Assembly: GCA_033065855.1 (NCBI GenBank)
Contig: JAVXUO010002070.1
Coordinates: 1-64,000, forward strand
Length of the DNA stretch: 64,000 bases
Source: Escallonia rubra
Taxonomy: Eukaryota; Streptophyta; Magnoliopsida; Escalloniales; Escalloniaceae
Reading direction: 5' to 3'
The notes beneath the pieces were generated by a model, which was not told the origin of the DNA, searched no databases, and saw nothing but the letters and a program-made list of their open reading frames with translations. The first letter of the stretch is position 1. Every line of letters begins with the position of its first letter. Shown piece after piece: positions 10,376 through 21,053 of this stretch. A program made the position numbers and the translations under genes.

Positions 10376-11911
10376 TGTTGCCGAGGAAAGATGGTATGTT
10401 GCCACTTAGAGGTGCCACAAATGATGCAGTCTAAGTTGGCTTCCAAGTAGATAAAGTGGGAGACAGCAAGGATGGAGTAAGGGCTGAGAGCAAGGCTCCC
10501 CAGGCAGGTCGCGAGGGCTGGCAGCGCCGCGTCAGCAGGGAGACGACGAACAGGGGCGACAGTCAACAACCAACAGTCCACGTCAAGGGTGCAGCGCCAA
10601 TGATCCAACGTCAGGAGGTGGAATGTCTTTCTCTCACTAGAAATCCAGAGAGAATGGGTTTTAGAGAGAGAAAGTGAAAATGCCAAATGAAAGAGAAGTC
10701 ATTGAATAAGATCCTAAGTCCACTATATATAGACACAAATGCGCGCTTGTCATCAGCCGACACATGTCGTCCTCTGGGAGTGACACGTCATCGTCAGAGG
10801 TCCCACAGTATTGATTGTCCGTCGAATTTCCGGTCCCTGAGTTCGTGATGCCCTGCTCTTGCAGAGTCCCTCTGCCTGTCTGAGGAGACTGACCACACCG
10901 CGGTAGCATGGTCAGAGTAGCCCGTTGCCCCAACCTCCAGTCCAAGCCCTTACTGAATCCCACGAGATGCGTCAAGAGACGCGCGGAGATCCTGACAGCG
11001 GTGAAGGTTGCCCATGTAGTCAACTGCCAGGCGGACTAGGCGCGATGCCCTCCGAGGACCTGCTCCCCTCCCGGAGTGACCCGGGGGTCATTGCCCTGGC
11101 GGTGTCGATGATCGATGGCAACATGAGCGTACATGCTCACAGCTCGATACACAGAGTCCGTGGCGAGGGGTCCTCGTGCCGGAGCACTACGAGCGGAGCC
11201 CCTCGTGAGTCCGTCGGGTGATTGTGCCGGTGATGGCCTTAGGGTTGTGAGCCCATCCCTATTGCGAAGGCTGGAGCCTCCGATTGATTGTGACTGCGAG
11301 GGCCGGAGCCCGTCGGTTGATTGTGCCGGCGAGGGCCTTAGGGTTGTTGCGGCAACGATGTGCGGGCGACAACAGGCGTCATGCGACCACTGGTGATGAG
11401 TGAGCATTGCAGAATGCGTTGAGTGAGATGATAGTAGAGGCAAGTAGGTTCCCTCCGCCAAAGATAGGGGTGGCCGACCCCTTCCAATGAGGGTGGCCGA
11501 CCACCTTCCAAGGAGGGTGGCCGACCCCCTTCTAAAGACGGTGGCTGACCCCCCTTCTCAGGGGTGTGGCCGACCCCCCTTCTCAGGGGTGTGGCCGACC
11601 CCCCTTCTTAGGGGTGTGGCCGACCCCCTTCTCAGGGGTGGCCAACCCCCTTCTCAGGGGGGTGGTCGACCCCCTTCTCAAGGGTATGGTCGACCCCCTT
11701 CTTAGGGGGGTGGCCGACCCCTTCTCAAGGGGATGACCGACCCCTCAGGGGAATCTACACTTTGAGTTTGATCGACGTCCTGATGCTCAAGGCACAGAAC
11801 GCTTTGATCGACTAATGATGTTGAGAAATTTTGACTAACAAGCGGGTGACATGTTGTGTAATAGGGGTCCCTTAGAGGGCCCTAGGGTGCGGTCCAAATA
11901 TGTTGTGAACA
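10376..11911 (-). repeat. 3' LTR (left) of the coding-free element
   Basis: 1536 bp and highly similar to 16061-17569. Between 11465 and 11750 it holds a run of about 24-bp GTGGCCGACCCCCTTCTCAG units, about a dozen copies, more than in the other LTR. The outer end carries TG at 10376; the inner end is at 11911. Confidence 0.9.
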
Positions 11912-12299
11912 TAAACCCCATGCGTGCGGGGTGCGCGGAAGGGAAACCCGAGGATGCTGCACACTACGGAGAGTGGGTCGAAGAATGTTCCACGACCAAA
12001 GCAAGGTACGCATGGTGTGGTAAATGAGTGTGGTGCTCGGGGGGCATGTAACATGATTGTGGCGCACGGGTGCAGTGACAACCGTCGCGAGACAATACTT
12101 AGTGCTGGGGCACATATCACGAGAACGGTGCATGAGAGCGGCGACGAGTGTCGCGGGACGATACTTGGTGCGGGGGGGCACATATCATGAGAATTGTGCA
12201 TGAGAGCTGCGACGAGTGTCGCGGGACGATACTTGGTGCCGGGGGCACGTAGTGCGACAGAGAGCCAGGGGGATGGATGTGTCAGTGGCACAGCGCATG

Positions 12300-13149
12300 G
12301 GCACGACGGTGTGTGAGAATGCGGTGCACAGGCGCCGGTGACGAAGGTCGCGGAGATGGCGCAAGGGCGACGAGAGTCCCGGAGGTGTCATGCAGACGCG
12401 GGCGACAAAGGTCGCGGAGATGGTGTGGGGCAACGAGACTTGCGGAGGTGTCATGTGGATACGGGCGACGAAGGTCGCGGAGATGGTGCGCGGGCGACGA
12501 GAGTCGCGGAGGTGTCATGCGGACGCGGGCGACGAAGGTCGCGGAAATGGTGCGTGGGCGTGGCGACGAAGGTCGCAGAGACGAGAGTCGCAGAGCTAGC
12601 GCGCGGACGCGGGCGACGAAGGTCGTGAAAATGGCGCGCGGATGCGGGCGACGAAGGTGGCGGAGATGACACGCGGGCGACGAGAGTCGCAAAGCTGGCG
12701 TGTGTACGCGGGCGATGAAGGTCGCAGAGATGGTGGGCGGGCGACGAGGGTCGCGAAGATGGCACGCAGGCGCGGGCGACGAACGTCACGGAGATGGCGC
12801 GCGGCGACGAAGGTCGTGGGGATGACGCTCGGGCGCGGTGAGGAAGGTCGCAGAGATGGCGCGCGGTGACGAAGGTCGTCGAGATGACGCGCGGGCCCAA
12901 GGAGGAAGGTCGAGGAGATGGTGCGCGACCGCGAACGATGGTAGTCGGTCGTCAAGGTAGGTGGCCGACCCCCTTAAGGGGGAAGGTACACCAAGACTGT
13001 TTCATAAAGGGAAAATGCACGTGACTTAAGCATGCGTCGCTCTGACCGGCTTGTGAGCGTTGAAAAGTTGACCGTTGAATATGCCAAGGTGTCATGAGAA
13101 TTGGGACCCCCAGTGGGCCTATAGGTGTAGCCAAGATAGGATGGGAACA
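12300..13149 (-). repeat. Minisatellite plus nested LTR fragment inside the coding-free element
   Basis: From about 12330 to 12940 the sequence is a degenerate array of CGACGAAGGTCGCGGAGATG-type units. It passes into GGTGGCCGACCCCC and a segment (about 12955-13149) that resembles the LTR end at 42.4-42.56 kb, ending GGGAACA at 13149. What follows (TAAGCCCCCTGCGTG) resembles what follows the left LTR at 11912 (TAAACCCCATGCGTG). An LTR-plus-internal segment therefore seems to be repeated inside the element. Frames of 110-150 codons on both strands here are by-products of the repeat. Confidence 0.65.
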
Positions 13150-15169
13150 TAAGCCCCCTGCGTGTGGCGTGCGCGGAGGGGCAACCCGAGTGGGCGCCGC
13201 ACGCATAAACACATAGCAAGATGTCGATGTTTTTTGGTCGGAGAGTTGTTGACATTGTCTTTGAATGACGAATGGGAAGAGTTTGTGGCTCGAGCGACGA
13301 GGAGAGAATGTCCGGGCGACAGGGGTCGCGAAGACGATGCCCGGGCGATGGCGACGAGCGTCGCGGAGATGTCACCCGGGCGATGGGCGACAAGTGTTGT
13401 CAAAATGGCTCACAGGCGCTGGCGATGAGGGTCGCGGAGACGGCGCCCGGGTGACGGCGACCACGGTCGCTGAGACGTCACCCGGGCGATGGGCAACGAA
13501 CTACAACCGGTGTTGAACAAAGAGCAAGAGGGGTAGGTGGTTCGAGCTGCCTCGCGCACCACCTATGTACCAAGGACTGATGTTGGAGGATGTTGCGATG
13601 GTGGGTCCGACAAGGGTGTGGTGATGGGCACAGGCTAGCGGTCGATGCGAGTTTAGCCAGTTTTGCGAGAAAGAAACTAAGTATGGAAAAAAATTATGAA
13701 ATGGGTGAGGGAGGAGCAACACGAAGGTTGGAGCGCGAGATGCGCGTCATGGCCTCACTACTTTTTTGTTAGCATTGCGAAATGATGGCGATGGTGTTTT
13801 GATGATGGTGAGGTTGTTCGGCCATCAAAGGGTGGACGTGGGTATGAAGGTGGCAGTGTTGGTGCGATGGGTAAGGACCGAAAAGAGTGGCCGAGGGTGT
13901 GGCCTTGAGTGAGGGTGGTCGAAGGTGGGTGAGCCGAAGGGTGGTGTGAGAGATGGTGGCTGTAGAGGGGTGGAGTGTGTGATGGCCGAAGAGGGGGGGT
14001 GAGGTGGTTGGGTCGGCCAAGGGGCGCGGTGGTTGTGAGTGTCGGCCATGTGGCTTGGTGGTGAGAATGGCCAAAATGACGAAGGGTATGGGCTGCCGCG
14101 CGCTGTCGGCGGGCTTACGGGGTCAGGGGGAGAGGAAAGAGAGAGGGGGGGTCGACGGGGTGGAGGGGTCGGCCAAGGGGGTCGGCGGGGAGAGTGGCCG
14201 AAACAACAAGAAAAAAAGCCGAAGGGGAAGAGGGGGTCCTCGGCCATGGCGCCGCAGGGGCTTGCGGGATCGGGGAAGAGGAAGAGAGAGGCCGAGGGGG
14301 GGTCGGCGGGGATGAAGGGTCGGCAGGGGGGGTCGGCGGGGAGAGTGGCCGAAGTAATAAAATGGCAAAGAGGAAGAGGGGTCGGCGGCGGCAATCGCCT
14401 GCCATGGCGCCGTAGGGGCTTGCGGGATCGGGGAAGAGGGAGAGAGAGGCTCCGGGGGGGGTCGGCGGGGATGAGGGGTCGGGGTAGCAGGGGGGTCGGC
14501 GGGGAGAGTGGCCGAAGTTTGAAGAAAAGAGGAGGAAGATGCCGGCGTCGGGGGCCATGGGCTGCCGCGAGTTGGTCGGCGGGGTAGGGGGTCGGGAGGA
14601 GGGAGCTCGGCGGGAGAAGATGCCGATGAGGGGATGCCGGCGGTGGCCAGGTGGGCAGGGAGGCTGAAGGGCCGGCGGCGGTGCAAGGCAGGTGCGGCGC
14701 AAGGAGAAGATGGAGGAGAATAGGGTTTTATGCGGGTTAGGGTTGCTGGGATACGGGTCGGATCGGTCGGGTAAACGGCAGGCGGGTTGACCCGATGGAG
14801 ACTGATGGAAGAGAGGGAAAACGGGGCGGGTCGGGGCCCTCGCGGGTGGGTTCCCACCTAGATGCTGTTGAATTTTTGACTTTAAAAAAGAAAGTGAAAT
14901 ACGAAAAAAAAAATTTTGTTTTTTTTTTAAGCCTATAAAAGGAGCATGAGAGGGGAGGAAAAATTTTGATGAAGAATAATTTTGAAGTGAAAGGGAGAGA
15001 AAGAGGAAGGTCGGGATTGGATGAAAAATTTTGTAGAAAAAAAACCAAGTGTTGGAGAAAGCAACAGAGGGTGAAAAATTTTGTGAAATTTTTTCTAAGT
15101 GTAGAATGAGGATGAGAGGGTGATGATCCGACCACGAGCATATAGGGTACGAGGGAGGTTCGAAAAAAA
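13150..15169. other. GC-rich, purine-biased internal filler of the coding-free element
   Basis: The first part again has GGGCGATGGCGACGAG-type units (about 13300-13500). About 13900-14700 is rich in GGGGGTCGGCGGGGAGAGTGGCCG units. The opposite strand reads as proline/serine-rich open frames of up to 244 codons (14123-14857), which have no recognisable domain. No reverse transcriptase, integrase, protease or capsid motif was found. Confidence 0.6.
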
Positions 15170-15930
15170 TCTAAGTGTTGAGAAATTTTCAAGTGTTGAG
15201 GATTTTGCTAAGTGTTGAGCTGGGGCAAGGGGACTGAGGTAAGCCGCGAGGAGTGATGACCCGACCGCAAAAAATGAAGAAATTTTTTATCAGTGTTGAA
15301 AAGTGAAGAGGGTGCCGAGTGAAGCCGCGGCGGTGATGACATGACCGCGAAAAATGAAGAAAATTTTCTAAGTGTTGAAAAGTGAAGAGGGTGCCGAGTG
15401 AAGCCGCGAGGGTGATGACCCGACCGCAAAAAATGAAGAAATTTTTCTAAGTGTTGAAAAGTGAAGAGGGTGCCGAGTGAAGCCGTGGGGTTGATGACCT
15501 GACCGCGAAAAATGAAGAAAATTTTCTAAGTTTTGAAAAGTGAAGAGGGTGCCGAGTGAAGCCGCGGCGGTGATGACATGACCGCGAAAAATGAAGAAAA
15601 TTTTATAAGTGTTGAAAACTAAAGAGGGTGCCAAGTGAAGCCGCGATGGTGATGACCCGACCGTGAAAAATGAAGAAAATTTCTAAGTGTCGAAAAAGTG
15701 AAGAGGGTGCCGAGTGAAGCCGCGGGGGTGATGACATGACCGTGAAAAATGAAGAAATTTTTCTAAGTGTTGAAAATTGAAGAGGGTGCCGAGTGAAGCC
15801 GCGAGGGTGATGACCCGACCGTGAAAAATTAAGAAAATTTCTAAGTGTTGAAAAGTGAGAGGGTGACGAGTGAAGTCGCGGGGGTGGTGACCTGACCGCG
15901 AAAAATTAAGAAAATTTTCTAAGTCTGGAA
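15170..15930. repeat. 79-bp tandem array
   Basis: About nine units, with GAAGAGGGTGCCGAGTGAAG or close variants at about 15305, 15384, 15463, 15542, 15621, 15700 and 15779. Each unit also contains AAAAATGAAGAAA and TTCTAAGTGTTGAAAA. It directly abuts the short gag-like start at 15906-16001. Confidence 0.85.
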
Positions 15931-16001
15931 GTGACAGCCTCTTGGATGGCTGGGTTAAGGTTGTGAATGGTAGTCCTTGTAGCCATGCGTTGCTGAGGCA
16001 T
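15906..16001 (-). pseudogene. Truncated gag-like start of the coding-free element
   Basis: Thirty-one codons beginning MPQQRMATRTTIHNLNPAIQ and a stop, placed about 60 bases inside the 5' LTR where a gag start is expected. After that the sequence is replaced by the 79-bp array. That it is a gag remnant is inferred from position only. Confidence 0.45.
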
Positions 16002-16037
16002 GGTTGCTTGAGTGTAGCAGACTGCAACACGATGCTC

Positions 16038-16060
16038 ACCTCCCCAGCAGAGTCGCCAAA
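16038..16060 (-). promoter_or_regulatory. Primer-binding-site region of the coding-free LTR element
   Basis: Read on the - strand, TTTGGCGACTCTGCTGGGGA begins directly after the 5' LTR. Sequences of this type sit at the same place in many plant Ty3-gypsy elements and pair with a tRNA 3' end. The exact tRNA was not determined. Confidence 0.7.
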
Positions 16061-17569
16061 CGTTGCCGAGGAAAGAGGGTCTGTTGCCACGTCGAGGTGC
16101 CACACAGGATGCAGTCTGAGTTGGCTTCCAAGTAGACAAAGTGGGAGACAACAAGGATGGAGTAAGGGCTGAGAGCAAGGCTCCCAAGGCAGGTCGCGAG
16201 GGCTGGCAGCGCCGCGTCAGCAGGGAGACGACGAACAGGGGCGACAGTCAACAACCAACAGTCCACGTCAAGGGTGCAGCACCAATGATCCAACGTCAGG
16301 AGGTGGAATGTCTTTCTCTCACTAGAAATCCAGAGAGAATGGGTTTTAGAGAGAGAAAGTGGAAATGTCAAATGAGAGATAAGTCATTGAATATGATCCA
16401 AAGTCCACTATATATAGGCACAAATGCGCGCGTGTCATCAGCCGACACGTGTCGTCCTCCGGGAGTGACACGTCGCCGGAGGGGGTCCCACAATATTGAT
16501 TGTCCGTCGAATTGCCGGTCCCCGAGTTCGTGTCGCCCTACCTTTGCAACATCTTTCTGCCTGTCTGAAGAGACTGACCACACCGCGGTAGCATGGTCAG
16601 AGTAGCCCGTTGCCCCAGCCTCCAGTCCAAGCCCTTACTGAATCCCACGAGATGCGTCAAGAGACGCGCGGAGATCCTGACAGCGGCGAGGGTTGCCCCT
16701 GTAGCCAACTGCCAGGCGGACTAGGCGCGATGCCCTCCGAGGACCTGCTCCCGTCCCGGAGTGACCCGGGGGTCATTGCCCTGGCGGTGTCGATGATCGA
16801 TGGTAACATGAGCGTACATGCTCACAGCTCAATTTTTAGATTCCGTGGCGAGGGGTCCTCGTGCCGGAGCACTACTAGCGGAGCCCCCCGTGAGTCCGTC
16901 AGGTGATTGTGCCGGCGATGGCCTTAGGGTTGTGAGCCCATCCCCGTTGCGAAGGCCGGAGCCTCCGGTTGATTGTGCTGGCGAGGGCCGGAGCCCGTCA
17001 GTTGATTGAACCGGCGAGGGCCGGAGCCCGTCGATTGATTGAGCCGGCGAGGGCCGGAGCCTGTCGGTTGATTGAGCCGGCGAGGGCTTTAGGGTTGTTG
17101 CGGCAACGATGTGCTGGCGACAACAGGCGTCACGCGACCACTGGTGATGAGTGAGCATTGCAGAATGCGTTGAGTGAGATGATAGTAGCGGCAAGCAGGT
17201 TCCCTCCCCCAAAGACTGGGGTGGCCGACCCCCTCCTAAAGAGGGTGGCCGACCCCCCTTCTCAGGGATGTGGCCGACCCCCTTCTCAGGGGTGTGGCCG
17301 ACCCCCTTCTCAGGGGGGTGGCCGACCCCCTTTTCAAGGGTGTGGCCGACCCCTTTCTTAGGGGGGTGGCCGACCCCCTTCTCAAGGGGGTGGCCGACCC
17401 CTCGGGGGGAATCTGCACTTTGAGTTTGATCGACGTCCTGATGCTCGAGGCACGAAGCGCTTTGACCGACTAATGATGTTGAGCAATTTTGACTGACAAG
17501 CGGGTGACGTGTCGTGCAATAGGGGTCCCTTAGCGGGCCCTGGGGTGCGGTCCGAATAGGTTGTGAACA
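16061..17569 (-). repeat. 5' LTR (right) of the coding-free element
   Basis: 1509 bp. Read leftward it begins TGTTCACAACC, has GTGGCCGACCCCC minisatellite units (17219-17405, about eight copies), then a TATATATAG promoter-like box near 16409-16418 and a CT-rich leader ending at 16061. This layout (U3, R, U5) supports the minus orientation. Its first inner base is C where the other LTR has T. Confidence 0.9.
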
Positions 17570-17574
17570 CTTTG

Positions 17575-18105
17575 TATAAAAAGGTTCATAGAAACATTTT
17601 AGGTCTTATGCACTTGGACATTATATTGCTATTAAATGACGCTTGATTGATTATTTTGATAAATTTGATGGTAGAGTTAGTCTTACTTTTGATATTTGAA
17701 AATCTCCTTTTACTTTAGTTAATTACACTTGTGTGACGGCCTATTGGATTGATTCTGATTGGCTAATAAACAACCAGAATCATTGCTTTTGAACTCTTTC
17801 CTTGTCCTCATTATGCTATTAACGTTGCTAATATTATAGTCCAAGTATGTAACACGTTTAAAATAAAGGAAAAGATTATGAGTATCAGTTTTGATAATGC
17901 TTCTAACAATATAGCTGCTGTTGAAGTCTTAACGACGAACCTTAGACCTATACTTGAATGTAAATTATTTTATGTTCCATGTGTTTGCCATAATTTAATT
18001 GGTCAAGATGGTTTAACTGTTGCAGGAGATATTCTTCACAAAATTAGGGGTATTACGGCGTATATTAATTGTTTGGGTCTGAGAATACAACAATTTAAAG
18101 TTGAG
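17575..18105 (+). pseudogene. hAT transposase remnant, central part
   Basis: Continues the gene broken at 10375. Readable pieces, in several frames, include VTAYWIDSDW (the conserved T-x-H-x-ID-x-x-W region) and MSISFDNASNNIAAVEVL with VPCVCHNLIGQDGL, the catalytic D-N-A-S and C-x2-H-x-L-N motifs of hAT transposases. It is interrupted again at 18105 by a small inverted-repeat element. Confidence 0.85.
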
Positions 18106-18864
18106 AAAATTGCGTAAAATACCCCTGTGGTTTGGGGTCATTGCAAAAAGACCCCTCTAGTTGCAAAAATTGCAAAAAGGCACCTAAGGTTGCAAAAGTC
18201 TTGCAATCGTCAAAAAAATCGTTAAAACTAGCGACATGTGATATTCACGCTCCTGAAGAGCGCGTTTGGTAGAAATTAACTTAACAAATGACCAAAATGC
18301 CCTTTCTATCTTCTTCTTCCCCAAATCCTAAGCCCTAAATCGCCGCAGCCCCCTCAAGCCCAAAACCTAGCCACCATTTTCCGGCGATAAAGTAAGAACA
18401 TCAGGCAGTGAAGGAACACAATTTTCATGCATATGGGTTCTACCAAACTTAATCGAACCCTAATCAAACCGATTCGAACCCTAATCGCACAAATTCAGAT
18501 TTAGGGTTTGATCTGAATTTGTGCAATTCGAGTAATGAATCAAATCAATATCTTGCGCCGCTGCGAACCCCATCGATCCATGCTTGCGCCGCCGCGAACC
18601 CGCCGTCGATCCAAGGTAGCTGGCCTTCGTGCATGTCCAGATCCAAGGATTTAGTGGAGAAGAAGAGAATCAGAGGAAAAGAGAAATGGAAAGGGCGTGC
18701 CCTTTTCATTTATATAGAAGGGCAATTTCGACATTTTTACTATTCTGTTACGGAAATTTTACGGTGCAACACCTTTGTAATCACAGGTGTTTTTATGCAA
18801 TTTTTGTAACAAGAGGGGGCTTTTTGCAACTGACCCAAACCATAAGGGTATTTTACGCAATTTT
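18106..18864. mobile_element. Non-autonomous terminal-inverted-repeat element in the hAT pseudogene
   Basis: The ends match in inverted orientation: AAAATTGCGTAAAATACCCC at the left, and the reverse complement of the right end reads AAAATTGCGTAAAATACCCT. Similarity runs for about 50 bp through GTGGTTTGGG and TTGCAAAAAG. The interior shows no transposase. The hAT reading matter resumes on the far side (VVHRWNSTYKCFY). A clean target duplication was not found; flanks TTTAAAGTTGAG and CTTCAAAGTTTT are only partly alike. Family not assigned (Mutator-like is possible). Confidence 0.75.
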
Positions 18865-19915
18865 CCCTTCAAAGTTTTGTGTGTTCAATATAGTTTGTCT
18901 CGTAGGAGATCACTTACAGATGTTGTGCATAGGTGGAACTCCACATACAAATGCTTCTACATGTTATGGTATACAAAAAAGTTTATATTCACTGCCTACT
19001 AACCATGTTCCCACAAGGCTTGCCAAGTCACAGCGAATGGCAGATGACTGCACACCTAATTGAATTTTTGGAGGTATTTTACACGTCTACCATTCTATTA
19101 TCTGATATGTACTATCCCACGTCCCCTCTCACTATAGTAGAAATTCTAAAAATTGCTAACATTTTAGCTAAACTGAGATATATAGAAGCCTTTCAGGGTA
19201 TAGTAGAACAGATGAACATTAAGTTTAATAAATATTAGGTGGAATTGGCTCTTGTTTTTGCTGTCGCCACTTGTTTGAATCCTAGCTTAAAGTTGCATGG
19301 CGCGGATATCTCAATAGTAGAAATATCTGAACAAATGTGCTACATGGAAGCCGCCACAACCAAGCTTATAAAGAAAGTGAGAAAGTCATTTAAAGATCTT
19401 TATAACTTATATCGAAATTCCGCTAATGTGCGCGGGCGAGCTACATCGTCGAGCAGTCAAATATATTATTGATCATACCTTAATGGCCTTGAACATCTAG
19501 TAGCAAAACAAACAACAGGGGAAAGTACTTCTAGTTCTATATGTTCGTCTTCTTTTTCCTCTTTTAATGCAATTGGCTTATATGCAAATATTAATCATTA
19601 TTCTTCATTACCAATGGATGAACAGATAATTTTAATATGTTAACTTTTTGGCAACAAAATGCAAAAAATTATAAAAATTTATTCCAAATTGCTCGGGATG
19701 TACTACTAGTGCAAGCCTTTACAGTTGCTTCAAAGTCGGCATTTTCAGCGAGCGAGATGGTGTTTGATGATAGGATGAGTCATCTTAACCCTGAGTCACT
19801 TGAGTTATGTATATGTTGGAAGGATTATCTTGATGCAAAATACCGGGAGCAAGATAAACCAGTTAATAGGAAGTGCAACAATTTGAGCGTTGAAATTTTT
19901 TTAGATGATTAGGTT
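18865..19915 (+). pseudogene. hAT transposase remnant, C-terminal part with dimerisation domain
   Basis: Contains VVHRWNSTYKCFYM, MNIKFNKY, AVATCLNPSLKLHG and then the hAT C-terminal dimerisation segment (WQQNAKNYKNLFQIARDVLL, VASKSAFSASEMVFDD, ICWKDYLDAK). Multiple frameshifts and stops are present. With the pieces at 10086-10375 and 17575-18105 it makes one decayed hAT gene, the oldest layer of this nest. Confidence 0.88.
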
Positions 19916-20088
19916 ATTTCCTTTTCTCAAGTTTTTAGAATAAATTATTTCTCAAAATATAGTTTCCATTTTTGCCGTGGATTATTTTCAAACAAATTAA
20001 ATGTATTTAAAGAAAACAATGCACATGACAATGTGGCTATTTACAAGCAAAATAGATATTTTTTCTCACTTTTTCTGGAAAATTATTT

Positions 20089-20090
<2 letters not shown>

Positions 20091-20162
<72 letters not shown>

Positions 20163-20171
20163 TTGTGTGTG
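20091..20171. repeat. (TA)n(TG)n microsatellite
   Basis: About 24 TA units followed by about 12 TG units with one interruption. The remaining sequence from 19916 to 20330 shows no gene. Confidence 0.95.
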
Positions 20172-20422
20172 TAATTTCGACTGCTTGTTTATAAGCAGCC
20201 GGTCCAAAGCCCGGATAAAAGGAGGATGACCTATGAACAAATTTATCTTAAATTTAATTTTACCGCAAAACAAAAAAATAAATAAATAAATTCCTAGAAA
20301 GAGAGGCTCATCCTTCTCTCTAACTCAAAGGGCGGGAAAATTGAGAAAGGCTTGCTCAAATGCCGTCGATGGTGTCCTCGCAACGGTCATCTCGACTGTG
20401 CGGCCCCCTTTAAGAGCATACG

Positions 20423-21048
20423 ATGCAGGAGACAGATAAACTAGGTCCTCGAAAAATTGAGCAAAACAATTTGAGTAAACAAAATTCTTCTCCAACACAA
20501 CTTACGGTTGGATTAGGCATGGAGAACTACAGATATGTAAGTGATGTAAGGCCGACGACAATGGCAGATTCTAATTCTGATACAGATGAGGAGGTGGTGT
20601 TGAAAGAGATAATTGAGAAGCTGCAACAACAAAGTGCAGACATGTCGAAAGAGAATCAAGCCTTGCATATGTGCCTGGATAGAACAATTGAAGGTGATCA
20701 CAAGACAAATGAGAAAATCTTGAATTTAGGGGGGTGGGGAGGCGGTTAGTGATAGATTGGGGAAGAACAAGAAATTCCACACTGCACAGAGTCATAATAC
20801 CCACGTGGCATCCATGGTGGCAAATCAGATGCAGTGTAATTTTGAAAATGTACACGCGGGCAAAGAAGATGAATATTCGTCGTTGGTTTTGAACAAAGGG
20901 AATCAAACCAGGATGGAGGGAAACAAAGACAGAGATGTAAAGGTAAATCAAGGGAACTCATATGTGAATGTTGTGTGACCAAACCGAGATTTCTCTAAAG
21001 CCAATCAGTTGAACTGCGTGCCACCGCAGGAAATTTAGGGCAAGAAAG
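20423..21048 (+). pseudogene. LINE ORF1, 5' part
   Basis: An open frame from MQETDKLGPRK runs to 20749 and then a second frame to about 20978. Acidic, low-complexity and with a short helical, Glu/Gln/Lys-rich stretch (EEVVLKEIIEKLQQQSADM) that could form a coiled coil. Assignment to the LINE rests on position: the same transcript unit resumes after the solo LTR. Confidence 0.55.
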
Positions 21049-21053
21049 GTGTA

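Larger units (their letters stand above)
10376..17569 (-). mobile_element. Non-autonomous, coding-free LTR retrotransposon (LARD-like, Ty3-gypsy relative) inserted in a hAT gene
   Basis: Two long direct repeats, 10376-11911 and 16061-17569, flank 4.1 kb lacking gag-pol domains. The outer edges are TGTTGCC...GTGAACA, flanked by the 5-bp duplication CTTTG (10371-10375 and 17570-17574). Orientation is minus: a TATA-like box lies in the right LTR reading leftward (near 16409-16418), a primer-binding-like sequence lies directly inside that LTR, and a short gag-like start follows. The hAT reading matter continues across the site once the element is removed, which confirms the boundaries. The LTR repeats GTGGCCGACCCCC also occur in the gypsy fragment at 41.9-42.6 kb, so that family is the likely source of enzymes. 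The internal region is mostly minisatellite. Confidence 0.9.

Noticed and set aside
12277-12955. Several 100-150 codon Arg-rich or Pro/Ser/Arg-rich frames on both strands
   Set aside because: By-products of the CGACGAAGGTCGCGGAGATG minisatellite. They have no start context and no domain.
14123-14857. 244-codon proline/serine-rich frame on the - strand
   Set aside because: Antisense reading of a GGGGGTCGGCGGGG-type repeat in a coding-free retrotransposon. Overlapping frames are equally open.
10345-16906. Frames of 98-113 codons present in both LTRs of the coding-free element (for example 10925-11221 and 16610-16906)
   Set aside because: Their presence in both copies is explained by LTR identity and not by coding selection. 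They match no known retroelement protein.
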